Source: Georgenia sp. (GTDB lineage: Bacteria > Actinomycetota > Actinomycetes > Actinomycetales > Actinomycetaceae). Taken from it: a DNA stretch of 7,002 nucleotides. Where the stretch lies: positions 1 through 7,002 of the forward strand of contig DAHVRG010000280.1 of the NCBI GenBank assembly GCA_027322565.1, read 5' to 3'. Each line of letters opens with the position of its first letter. The stretch's first letter is position 1. The notes beneath the pieces were generated by a model, which saw nothing but the letters and a program-made list of their open reading frames with translations, did no database searches and was not told the origin of the DNA. Positions 1-5,067 of this stretch are shown here, in pieces. A program made the translations under genes and the position numbers.

Positions 1-1
1 C

Positions 2-409
2 CCGGTCGAGACCGGCGTCGCGACCGCCCAGCTGCTCTTCGGAGGTGTGCTCGACCGGCACCCCACGCTCCGGGTCGCGCTCGTCCACTGCGGCGGTGTC
101 GTGCCCACGCTGCTGGGCCGCTGGCAGCGCGGCGTCCTCACCGCTCGCCCCGGCGTGGACCGCACGGACGCCGACCTGCGCGTGGAGGCACGGCGCCTGT
201 GGGTGGACGCCCTCGCGCACGACCCGGCCGTCGTGGACCTGGCCGTCGACGTCGTGGGTGAGGAGCACCTCCTCGTGGGGAGCGACTGGCCCTTCCCCAT
301 GGGGACCCGGGACCCGCTCGGCCTCGTGGCACACCGCGGGGCATCGGCCGTGCACCGGGCGGCCGTCGAGAACGCCGCCGCCTTCCTCGGCGAGCGGAGG
401 ACGGGGTGA
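2..409 (+). CDS. Amidohydrolase (Amidohydro_2 / ACMSD-like), C-terminal part only
   Basis: The reading frame is open from the left edge and ends at TGA 407-409, giving the last 135 residues of a protein whose N-terminus lies outside the window. The fragment resembles the C-terminal half of amidohydrolase-2 (PF04909) TIM-barrel enzymes, metal-dependent hydrolases and decarboxylases that include aminocarboxymuconate-semialdehyde decarboxylase. Visible signatures are the LVHCGG segment (family form usually L-x-H-x-GG, then a run leading to LLGR, here TLLGRWQRG) and GSDWPFPMG near 272-301. In that second motif the Asp is the family's usual metal-binding and catalytic carboxylate. The substrate cannot be judged because the N-terminal HxH motif is missing from view. 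The gene converges on menA with only 16 bp between the stop codons and no clear terminator hairpin. Family call is fairly sure; the specific reaction is unknown. Confidence 0.8.
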   Translation, partial: PVETGVATAQLLFGGVLDRHPTLRVALVHCGGVVPTLLGRWQRGVLTARPGVDRTDADLRVEARRLWVDALAHDPAVVDLAVDVVGEEHLLVGSDWPFPMGTRDPLGLVAHRGASAVHRAAVENAAAFLGERRTG

Positions 410-425
410 GCACCTCGCGGTCGCG

Positions 426-1295
426 CTAGAGCAGCAGCCCGAGGCCGAGCAGGATCCCGTAGCCGAGCTCGAGCAGGCCGGTGTCCCGCAGCACGACGAC
501 GAGGTCGCGGCCCGTCGCGCCGCCGAGCACGGTGCGGGCCTCCCGGACGACGAGCGGCACCAGCGCGAGCGTGAGCAGCGCCCAGGGGTGGGCCGGCGCC
601 ACGGCGCCGGCGAGCACGAAGGGGACGACGGTGAGAGCGACGTACGTCCACCGGGAACGGCGGTCCCCGAGCCGCACCGCCAGGGTGCGCTTGCCCGAGG
701 CGCGGTCGGTGGGGATGTCGCGCAGGTTGTTCGCCATGAGGAGGGCGCAGGCGATGAACCCGATCCCCACCGCCCCCGCGACGGCCGGCCAGGACACCTG
801 CAGCGCCTGGGTGTAGGTGGTGCCGAGGGTCGCGACGAGGCCGAAGAAGACGAAGACGCCGACCTCCCCGAGCCCCCGGTACCCGTAGGGGTTCCGGCCG
901 CCCGTGTACCCCCACGCCGCGAGTACGCACAGCACCCCGACGCCGAGCAGCCACCATGTGCCGGCCAGCGCGCACAGGGCGAGCCCGAGGGCGGCCGCCA
1001 CCCCGAAGGAGGCGAAGGCGGCGAGCTTGACCGTCCGGGGCCGGGCCGCGCCCGACCCGGTGAGGCGCGGGGGACCGGTGCGGTGGTCGTCGGTGCCGCG
1101 CACCCCGTCGGAGTAGTCGTTGGCGAAGTTGACGCCGATCTGCAGCGCGAGCGCCACCCCGGCGGCGAGCAGCGCCCGGGGGACAGAGCCGGCGTCGAGG
1201 GCGTAGGCCGCGCCGGTGCCGACGAGGACGGGGGCGGCGGCGGCGGGAAGGGTGCGGATCCGGGCGCCTTCCACCCAGTCGGCGATCGTGGCCAT
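426..1295 (-). CDS. menA: 1,4-dihydroxy-2-naphthoate polyprenyltransferase MenA
   Basis: A 289-residue integral membrane prenyltransferase of the UbiA superfamily. MenA attaches the polyprenyl chain to 1,4-dihydroxy-2-naphthoate with loss of CO2, giving demethylmenaquinone. The first Asp-rich motif is at residues 56-63 (N56, N59, D60, D63 in NFANDYSDG), followed by RGTDD. The second is at about 189-197 (NNLRDIPTD, D193 and D197), with the conserved GKRTLAVRLG at 201-210. These loops bind Mg-pyrophosphate. Hydrophobic stretches at roughly 16-34, 42-55, 92-110, 114-130, 145-160, 170-188, 216-234, 238-252 and 272-289 fit an eight- or nine-helix bundle. The ATG start is backed by a perfect AAGGAG four bases upstream and by the typical MenA N-terminus (MATIADWVEGARIRTLPAA). 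It lies 56 bp downstream of menE on the same strand and has its own -10-like box, so it may be read both from menE and from its own promoter. Confidence 0.95.
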   Translation of the reverse strand: MATIADWVEGARIRTLPAAAAPVLVGTGAAYALDAGSVPRALLAAGVALALQIGVNFANDYSDGVRGTDDHRTGPPRLTGSGAARPRTVKLAAFASFGVAAALGLALCALAGTWWLLGVGVLCVLAAWGYTGGRNPYGYRGLGEVGVFVFFGLVATLGTTYTQALQVSWPAVAGAVGIGFIACALLMANNLRDIPTDRASGKRTLAVRLGDRRSRWTYVALTVVPFVLAGAVAPAHPWALLTLALVPLVVREARTVLGGATGRDLVVVLRDTGLLELGYGILLGLGLLL

Positions 1296-1351
1296 GAAGC
1301 TCCTTGCGGCGGGGACGCCGTCCAGGGTAACGGCGGCGCCGCGGGGTGCCG
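1296..1351 (-). promoter_or_regulatory. menE-menA spacer with RBS and possible menA promoter
   Basis: On the minus strand this gap holds AAGGAG (1300-1305), a strong Shine-Dalgarno four bases before the menA ATG. About 20 bp further upstream is TACCCT (1324-1329), matching the actinobacterial -10 form TANNNT. A start about 7 nt downstream of it would give a leader of roughly 20 nt containing the RBS. No convincing -35 is visible at 16-18 bp. A 10-bp GC palindrome, GCGGCGCCGC, lies at 1333-1342, just upstream of the -10. The RBS is seen directly; the promoter is inferred. Confidence 0.5.
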
Positions 1352-2545
1352 TCAGGGAAGACGCTCGGTGCGGGCGTCCCCGGTGGCGAGCAGCTCCCGC
1401 GCGCGGGCCGCCGCTCCCAGGCGGTCGACCTTGCCGGGCCCGCGCAGCGGCAGCTCGGCGAGCCGGACGAGCGCGCGCGGCGCGTGGGGGCGGCCGAGCC
1501 GCTCACCCACGTGCGCCCGGAGCCCCGCCAGGTCGGGCGTCCCGTCGCCGGCGACGACCGCGGTCACCAGGGCACCCCAGTGGTCGTCCGGCACCCCGAC
1601 GACGACGACGTCCCCCAATCCGGGCAGCTCGCCGAGCGCCCGCTCGACGGCGGAGGCCGAGACGTTGAGCCCGCCGCTGACGATGACGTCGTCGAGCCGG
1701 CCGTGGACGGTGAGGACGCCGTCCGCGAGGGATCCGCGGTCGGCGGTGCGCAGCCAGCGCCGTCCGCCCCGGTCCCGGAAGGTGTCCCGGTCGGCGTCCG
1801 CGTCGTCGAGGTAGCCGCGCGCGAGCACCGGACCGGTGAGCCACACCCGGGACTCGGCGTCGACGTCCACCGCGACGCCGGGGAGCGGGACACCGTCGTA
1901 GACGCAGCCGCCCCCGGTCTCCGTCATCCCGTAGGTCGTGACGACACGCAGGCCGGCGTCGCGGGCGGCCGCGAGCAGCCCCGCGGCCGTGCGGGCGCCG
2001 CCGACGAGGATGGCGGAGAGGCGGCGGAGCGCGGCGACGGCGACGTCGTCGGCCAGGACGCGGGCCAGCTGGGTGGGCACGAGCGAGAGGTAGCCCGGGA
2101 CGTCGTCCCGGAGCCGGCCGACCGCCGCGGCGAGGTCCGTCGCCCGGAAGCCGTCGGTCGTGTCGAGCACGACGGGCTCCGTCCCCGCGACCACCGAGCG
2201 GACGAGCACCTGCAGCCCGGCGATGTGGTGGCTGGGCAGGCAGGCCACCCACTGGCCGGGGCAGGCGAGCCGCTCGTGGGTGGCCCGGGCCGAGGCGACC
2301 AGGGCCGCGCCGTCGAGCGCGACGAGGTGCCCTGTCCCCGACGTCGAGCCGGACGTCGCGACGACGGCCGCGACGCCCGGGGGCACCTCGGGCGGGGCGG
2401 GCGGTGCCTGCGCGGGGTCGGCCGGGCGCAGAGCGGGTCCGCTGCCGTCGAGCGCCGCCGGGAGCGCGTCGAGCAGCCTGCGCACGGCCTCCGGTGCGGT
2501 CCCGCCGGGCAGCACCACGGCGCGCCGGCGGTCGGGGGACGTCAT
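1352..2545 (-). CDS. menE: o-succinylbenzoate-CoA ligase MenE
   Basis: A 397-residue acyl-adenylating (ANL superfamily) enzyme that activates o-succinylbenzoate with ATP and loads it onto CoA, the step before MenB. Motifs in order: glycine/serine-rich P-loop A3 at 64-73 (TSGSTSGTGH), A5 at 204-210 (TYGMTET), a TADRG at 267-271 equivalent to the family TGD (Asp269, expected to bind the ATP ribose), the hinge region GRLDDVIVSGG at 282-292, and A10 GPGKVDR at 369-375 with the expected catalytic Lys372. It is shorter than the E. coli-type enzyme (about 450 residues), as is usual for the compact actinobacterial MenE. The P-loop is unusual in having GH where most relatives have PK. The frame stays open well upstream, but ATG 2545 fits the domain start and sits 7 nt after a -10-like box. 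Upstream codons would read into the divergent lipoprotein gene. There is no Shine-Dalgarno, so a leaderless start is likely. Confidence 0.93.
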   Translation of the reverse strand: MTSPDRRRAVVLPGGTAPEAVRRLLDALPAALDGSGPALRPADPAQAPPAPPEVPPGVAAVVATSGSTSGTGHLVALDGAALVASARATHERLACPGQWVACLPSHHIAGLQVLVRSVVAGTEPVVLDTTDGFRATDLAAAVGRLRDDVPGYLSLVPTQLARVLADDVAVAALRRLSAILVGGARTAAGLLAAARDAGLRVVTTYGMTETGGGCVYDGVPLPGVAVDVDAESRVWLTGPVLARGYLDDADADRDTFRDRGGRRWLRTADRGSLADGVLTVHGRLDDVIVSGGLNVSASAVERALGELPGLGDVVVVGVPDDHWGALVTAVVAGDGTPDLAGLRAHVGERLGRPHAPRALVRLAELPLRGPGKVDRLGAAARARELLATGDARTERLP

Positions 2546-2577
2546 GCCCGTCAGGGTAGGCGCCCGTGCGGGTACTC
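2546..2577. repeat. Two imperfect tandem 16-bp units in the divergent menE/lipoprotein promoter
   Basis: Positions 2546-2561 and 2562-2577 align without gaps at 12 of 16 bases, sharing GCCCGT at the start and GGGTA in the middle. The complement of the first GGGTA forms the menE -10 (TACCCT). The TA of the second begins the -10 of the lipoprotein gene (TACTCT). A short inverted repeat, CCCG-TG-CGGG, lies at 2563-2572 within the second unit. Whether this is an operator or chance in GC-rich DNA cannot be told from sequence alone. Confidence 0.45.
2553..2558 (-). promoter_or_regulatory. -10 box of menE (likely leaderless transcript)
   Basis: The minus strand reads TACCCT, a TANNNT-type -10, followed by seven bases (GACGGGC) and then the menE ATG. 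With the usual 6-7 nt from -10 to +1, transcription would begin at or next to the start codon. No purine-rich RBS precedes the ATG and no good -35 match is visible. The first part of this motif, TACCCTG followed by ACGG, also appears upstream of menA. Confidence 0.55.
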
Positions 2578-2602
2578 TGCCCCGCAGGGCCGACACAGGA
2601 GG
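2573..2602 (+). promoter_or_regulatory. -10 box and ribosome binding site of the DUF3048 lipoprotein gene
   Basis: TACTCT at 2573-2578 fits the TANNNT -10 pattern and would start transcription near 2585. A perfect AGGAGG at 2597-2602 lies four bases before ATG 2607 and fixes that start. No clear -35 is seen. The region where one would be expected overlaps the menE -10, so the two opposed promoters occupy nearly the same 25-30 bp. Confidence 0.55.
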
Positions 2603-2606
2603 GTGT

Positions 2607-3662
2607 ATGGCGGGACGACGACGCTGGGCCGCGACCCTGGCGGTGACCCTCTGCGCGCTCGTGGCGTGCAGCGGGGCAGGCCCGAAGTCCGTCGGCGAGG
2701 CGGTCACCGCCGAGCCCACGCCCACGCCCACCCCCACCCCGACCGCCGAGCCCACCGAGCCGGTCGCGACCTGGCCGCTCACCGGGCTGCCGATGGAGGA
2801 GGGTGAGAGCCGCCCCGCCGTCGCCGTGAAGATCGAGAACACCGCGATGGCCCGGCCGCAGACCGGCCTGGACGAGGCGGACGTCGTGTGGGAGGAGATG
2901 GTCGAGGGCGGCATCACCCGCTTCAACGCCATATTCCACTCCCGGCTGCCGGAGGTCGTCGGGCCGATCCGCTCGCTGCGACCGATGGACGCCGGCATCG
3001 TCGGCTCGCTCGGGGGGCCGCAGGTCATCTCCGGGGGACAGCAGCTCTTCCTCAGCTCGGTCCGGGAGGCGGGCATCCAGCTCATCTCCCACGACGCGGG
3101 CGACGCCGGCTTCTTCCGCAGCTCCGATCGGCGGGCGCCCCACAACCTCTACGGCCGGACGGCGGACTTTCTCGCACAGGCCGGCGCGGCGGACCCGCCG
3201 CCGGAGCAGTTCGCCTTCGCCGCCGAGGCCGACGGCGCGACGGCCGTCCGGGCGGGGGAGCCGGCCACCGCCGTGCGGCTGCGCTTCCCGCAGACCAGCC
3301 CCGGCTGGACCTGGGACCCCGAGGGCGGACGGTGGGAGCGCGACGAGGCGGGCAGCGCGGCCACCACGCCGGAGGGTGCGGTGCTCGGTGCCCAGAACGT
3401 CGTCGTCCTGCGCGTGCAGGTCGTCGCCTCCGCGGGCCGGGACCAGTCCGGGAACGCGGTGCCGGAGACGGTGATGACCGGCACCGGTGAGGCGCTGGTC
3501 GCGTCGGCCGGGCACACCGTGGCGGCGACCTGGTCCAAGCCTGATGTGGGCGACCCGGTCACGCTCACGGCGGCCGACGGCACGGACGTGGAGCTGGCAC
3601 CGGGGTCCACCTGGGTGGAGCTCGTGCCCGTCGACCGCGGCGGCGTCGACGTCGAACGCTGA
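2607..3662 (+). CDS. DUF3048 (YerB-like) lipoprotein
   Basis: A 351-residue predicted secreted lipoprotein. The N-terminus has a basic start (RRR at 4-6), a hydrophobic core and lipobox L18-V19-A20-C21, so Cys21 is probably lipidated and the protein anchored to the outer face of the membrane. A Pro-Thr linker follows (about 36-52, with five PT units in succession). Residues about 58-200 match the DUF3048 N-terminal domain (PF11258), with RPAVAVKIEN at 69-78, ARPQTGLDEADVVWEEMVE at 82-100, GGITRFNAIF at 101-110 and VGPIRSLRPMD at 118-128. Residues about 215-345 resemble the C-terminal DUF3048_C domain (PF17479), with a WDPEGGRWER strand, NVVVLRV and a terminal PGSTWVELVP. The family includes Bacillus YerB and, to my knowledge, has no established biochemical function. 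The gene lies within the menaquinone cluster but in its own orientation. A role in quinone metabolism is possible only by position. Start is set by AGGAGG. Confidence 0.9.
   Translation: MAGRRRWAATLAVTLCALVACSGAGPKSVGEAVTAEPTPTPTPTPTAEPTEPVATWPLTGLPMEEGESRPAVAVKIENTAMARPQTGLDEADVVWEEMVEGGITRFNAIFHSRLPEVVGPIRSLRPMDAGIVGSLGGPQVISGGQQLFLSSVREAGIQLISHDAGDAGFFRSSDRRAPHNLYGRTADFLAQAGAADPPPEQFAFAAEADGATAVRAGEPATAVRLRFPQTSPGWTWDPEGGRWERDEAGSAATTPEGAVLGAQNVVVLRVQVVASAGRDQSGNAVPETVMTGTGEALVASAGHTVAATWSKPDVGDPVTLTAADGTDVELAPGSTWVELVPVDRGGVDVER
2712..2762 (+). repeat. Low-complexity Pro-Thr linker coding repeat
   Basis: Codons 36-52 of the lipoprotein encode EPTPTPTPTPTAEPTEP from repeated CCC-ACG/ACC units. 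This is a typical flexible tether between a lipidated cysteine and an extracytoplasmic domain. Slippage could change its length between strains. Confidence 0.8.
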
Positions 3663-3690
3663 CCTCGCCGCGAAGAGGACGCAGAGTTCA

Positions 3691-3713
3691 TCCCTTCGCA
3701 GGATGCGAAGGGA
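3691..3713 (+). terminator. Hairpin downstream of the lipoprotein gene, probable terminator
   Basis: TCCCTTCGCA (3691-3700) and TGCGAAGGGA (3704-3713) form a perfect 10-bp inverted repeat around GGA, beginning 28 bases after the lipoprotein stop. No T-run follows on either strand, so it would be a U-poor terminator of the kind often proposed for actinobacteria. It is placed best for the + strand gene but could also block read-through from menB. Confidence 0.6.
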
Positions 3714-3829
3714 CCGAAATCGATGCCGCCGACGGATTCCTCCGCGGTGTGACGAGGGGCATGCTTGTTCCGTGACCGCGCTCCACGAGCTTCTTCGACA
3801 GGGGGTGTGGCAGGCACGGTAACGGGGGG

Positions 3830-3874
3830 CGTGCCCGCTGGAGCAGGAGTGGAGGCCTGCGCGAGGCGGGCACG
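3830..3874. repeat. 9-bp perfect inverted repeat, first of a chain
   Basis: CGTGCCCGC (3830-3838) is exactly complementary to GCGGGCACG (3866-3874), with 27 bases between. The right arm can also pair with CGTGTCCGC at 3882-3890 as a 9-bp stem with one G-U pair and a 7-base loop. That second partner is part of the next, longer inverted repeat, so the pairings exclude each other. Confidence 0.6.
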
Positions 3875-3878
3875 TACG

Positions 3879-3934
3879 GGCCGTGTCCGCAGCGGCTGAC
3901 AGGGATGGAGGGCCCGGGCGCTGCGGACACGGCC
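3879..3934. repeat. 16-bp perfect inverted repeat with 24-base loop
   Basis: GGCCGTGTCCGCAGCG (3879-3894) is exactly complementary to CGCTGCGGACACGGCC (3919-3934). A 16-bp perfect stem at this distance is unlikely by chance even in GC-rich DNA. The end of the right arm has further possible partners downstream: ACACGG (3927-3932) with CCGTGT (3940-3945), and GGCCAC (3931-3936) with GTGGCC (3944-3949). It could be a terminator stem, a REP-like element or part of a structured RNA. Confidence 0.8.
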
Positions 3935-3956
3935 ACTTGCCGTGTGGCCATCCGGT

Positions 3957-4027
3957 CACGTGCCGTACCGGCGCGGCCACAGCGCTGTGGCCCGTCGGTT
4001 CGGCGGACGAGCTCCGGTCGGCACGTG
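3957..4027 (-). terminator. Bulged 14-bp stem just after menB, possible terminator structure
   Basis: The left arm at 3957-3971 (CACGTGCCG, one unpaired T, ACCGG) pairs with the right arm at 4014-4027 (CCGGTCGGCACGTG) over 14 bp with a single bulge. On the menB strand the structure begins 8 bases past the stop codon, suggesting a role at the menB mRNA 3' end. It encloses the 18-bp palindrome at 3975-3992. No T-run is present, so intrinsic termination is inferred from position only. Confidence 0.5.
3975..3992. repeat. 18-bp perfect palindrome
   Basis: GGCCACAGCGCTGTGGCC equals its own reverse complement with no spacer. As RNA it would form a 7-bp stem with a GCGC loop, nested in the surrounding bulged stem. 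As DNA it could be a dimeric protein site. Its GGCCAC/GTGGCC ends recur as another inverted pair at 3931-3936 and 3944-3949. Confidence 0.8.
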
Positions 4028-4035
4028 CTCCGCGG

Positions 4036-5007
4036 TCAGTAGTAGTACGGGAAGCGCGACCAGTCCGGGTCCCGTCGCTCGAGGAAGGCGTCGCGCCCCT
4101 CGGCGGCCTCGTCCGTCATGTACGCCAGGCGGGTCGCCTCCCCGGCGAACACCTGCTGCCCGGCCAGCCCGTCGTCGACCATGTTGAACGCCAGCTTGAG
4201 CATCCGGATCGCCTGCGGCGACTTGCCCGCGATGATGCGCGCGTACTCCAGGGCCGTGGTCTCCAGCTCCGCGTGGTCGACCACCTCGTTGACCACGCCC
4301 CAGCGCTCGGCGTCCTCCGCCGAGTACTCCCGGGCGAGGAAGAAGATCTCTCGGGCCCGCTTGTCCCCCGCCTGCCGCGCGAGCAGGCCCGAGCCGTAGC
4401 CGGCGTCGAAGGACCCGACGTTCGCGTCGGTCTGCATGAAGCGCGCGTGCTGGCGCGAGGCGATGGACAGGTCGCACACGACGTTGAGGGAGTGCCCGCC
4501 CCCGGCGGCCCAGCCGCTCACCGCGGCGATGACGACCTTGGGCATGGTCCGGATGAGCCGCTGCACCTCGAGGATGTGCAGCCGGCCCGCGCGCGCGGGG
4601 TCGATCTGCTCCCGGCGCCGGGGCAGCTCGGCACGCGGGTCGGCATCGTCGGTCTCGTAGCGGTAGCCGTCCCGGCCCCGGATGCGCTGGTCACCGCCGG
4701 AGCAGAAGGCCCAGCCGCCGTCCTTGGGGCTGGGGCCGTTGCCGGTGAGGACGACCGCGGCGACGTCGGAGGTCATCCGGGCGTGGTCGAGGACGCGGTA
4801 GAGCTCGTCGACGGTGTGCGGGCGGAACGCGTTGCGCACCTCGGGGCGGTCGAAGGCGATCCGCACCGCGGGCAGGTCTCGGGTCCCGCCGTCGGCGGTC
4901 CGCTTGACCGCGCGGTGGTAGGTGATGTCGGTGAGGTCGAAGCCCTCGACCGGCCGCCACCGGCGCGGGTCGAAGGGCTGGTCGGGCTGCTCGGTCAGGT
5001 CGGTCAT
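4036..5007 (-). CDS. menB: 1,4-dihydroxy-2-naphthoyl-CoA synthase MenB
   Basis: A 323-residue crotonase-fold enzyme that closes o-succinylbenzoyl-CoA to 1,4-dihydroxy-2-naphthoyl-CoA by an intramolecular Claisen reaction. The sequence closely follows the mycobacterial type. It has CSGGDQRIRG (102-111, oxyanion-hole region), SGWAAGGGHSLNVVCDL (164-180), QTDANVGSFDAGYGS (192-206) and the C-terminal GEATRLAYMTDEAAEGRDAF (289-308). Asp194, Ser199, Asp201 and Tyr296 align, with a constant offset of nine, to the Asp185, Ser190, Asp192 and Tyr287 described for M. tuberculosis MenB. The carboxylate at 194 marks the bicarbonate-independent class, in contrast to the E. coli type with Gly there. The protein normally forms hexamers in the cytoplasm. 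ATG 5007 gives the expected MTDL... N-terminus. It is preceded by TAGGGT seven bases upstream and no clear Shine-Dalgarno. The gene is divergent from menC and ends in the repeat-rich region. Confidence 0.96.
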   Translation of the reverse strand: MTDLTEQPDQPFDPRRWRPVEGFDLTDITYHRAVKRTADGGTRDLPAVRIAFDRPEVRNAFRPHTVDELYRVLDHARMTSDVAAVVLTGNGPSPKDGGWAFCSGGDQRIRGRDGYRYETDDADPRAELPRRREQIDPARAGRLHILEVQRLIRTMPKVVIAAVSGWAAGGGHSLNVVCDLSIASRQHARFMQTDANVGSFDAGYGSGLLARQAGDKRAREIFFLAREYSAEDAERWGVVNEVVDHAELETTALEYARIIAGKSPQAIRMLKLAFNMVDDGLAGQQVFAGEATRLAYMTDEAAEGRDAFLERRDPDWSRFPYYY

Positions 5008-5014
5008 GCGGGCC

Positions 5015-5020
5015 ACCCTA
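5015..5020 (-). promoter_or_regulatory. -10 box of menB (likely leaderless transcript)
   Basis: The minus strand reads TAGGGT, then seven bases (GGCCCGC), then the menB ATG. This spacing puts the expected transcription start at or next to the ATG. The GGGTGG overlapping the box could act as a poor Shine-Dalgarno if transcription began further upstream, which is the main alternative. Confidence 0.5.
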
Positions 5021-5024
5021 AGGC

Positions 5025-5051
5025 GCGACGCACCGCCCTTCGGGTGCTCGC
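5025..5051. repeat. Inverted repeat centred between the menB and menC -10 boxes
   Basis: GCACC (5030-5034) and GGTGC (5043-5047) are inverted around an 8-base spacer. The match continues outward as GCGA (5025-5028) and TCGC (5048-5051) after one unpaired base at 5029. The centre, 5038.5, falls almost exactly midway between the opposed -10 boxes (midpoint 5038), where both -35 regions should lie. This would suit a shared operator or symmetric promoter elements. Short GC-rich repeats also arise by chance. Confidence 0.45.
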
Positions 5052-5055
5052 CACC

Positions 5056-5061
5056 TATCCT
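5056..5061 (+). promoter_or_regulatory. -10 box of menC-menD (likely leaderless transcript)
   Basis: TATCCT is followed by six bases (CGGGAC) and then GTG 5068. The spacing predicts transcription starting on the G of the start codon or one base before it. No Shine-Dalgarno lies ahead of GTG 5068 or of the in-frame GTG at 5077. Confidence 0.55.
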
Positions 5062-5067
5062 CGGGAC

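Larger units (their letters stand above)
3663..4035. other. 373-bp non-coding region between convergent genes, rich in inverted repeats
   Basis: This stretch separates the stop codons of the lipoprotein gene and menB. Open frames cross it on both strands, but none has a ribosome binding site plus recognisable protein content. The best short one (ATG 3703 to TAA 3822, 39 codons) is Arg-rich and starts inside a hairpin. No tRNA-like cloverleaf was seen. The left half (to about 3820) is less GC-rich than the genes and contains one terminator-like hairpin. The right half (3830-4027) is packed with long inverted repeats listed separately. Confidence 0.75.

Noticed and set aside
410..425. Terminator between the converging amidohydrolase and menA genes
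   Set aside because: Only a 4-bp CGCG-GT-CGCG repeat is present in 16 bp, with no T-run.
45..1814. Long + strand open frame antisense to menA and the end of menE
   Set aside because: It is low-complexity and charged, without a domain or RBS. The opposite strand encodes clear MenA and MenE with their motifs.
2546..3145. Upstream extension of menE to an earlier ATG (about 200 extra residues)
   Set aside because: The extension is antisense to the lipoprotein gene, has no homology, and would make MenE far longer than its family. ATG 2545 matches the domain start and promoter spacing.
3703..3822. Possible 39-codon small gene (or a shorter version from GTG 3772) in the intergenic region
   Set aside because: There is no usable RBS, the ATG lies inside the terminator-like hairpin, and the product is Arg-rich without a recognisable pattern. 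Not supportable from sequence alone.
3795..3825. Possible promoter (TCGACA, 19 bp, TAACGG) leading into the inverted-repeat chain as an ncRNA gene
   Set aside because: The spacing is too long and TAACGG lacks the final T of the -10. Too weak to call, although the downstream structure remains interesting.
1503..3980. A very long open frame on the minus strand spanning menE, the lipoprotein gene and beyond (825 codons)
   Set aside because: Its translation is Arg/Gly/Pro/Ala-rich with no family resemblance, and it crosses three genes in another frame. Long antisense frames without stops are normal in DNA of this GC content.
5035..5044. UUCG-capped hairpin (CC-TTCG-GG) between menB and menC as a terminator or riboswitch
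   Set aside because: The stem is only two to three base pairs and lies upstream of both predicted transcription starts, so it would not be in either mRNA.
3883..5067. Upstream extension of the menC frame by nearly 400 codons
   Set aside because: It is antisense to menB and does not resemble MenC. The true start is GTG 5068 just after the -10 box.
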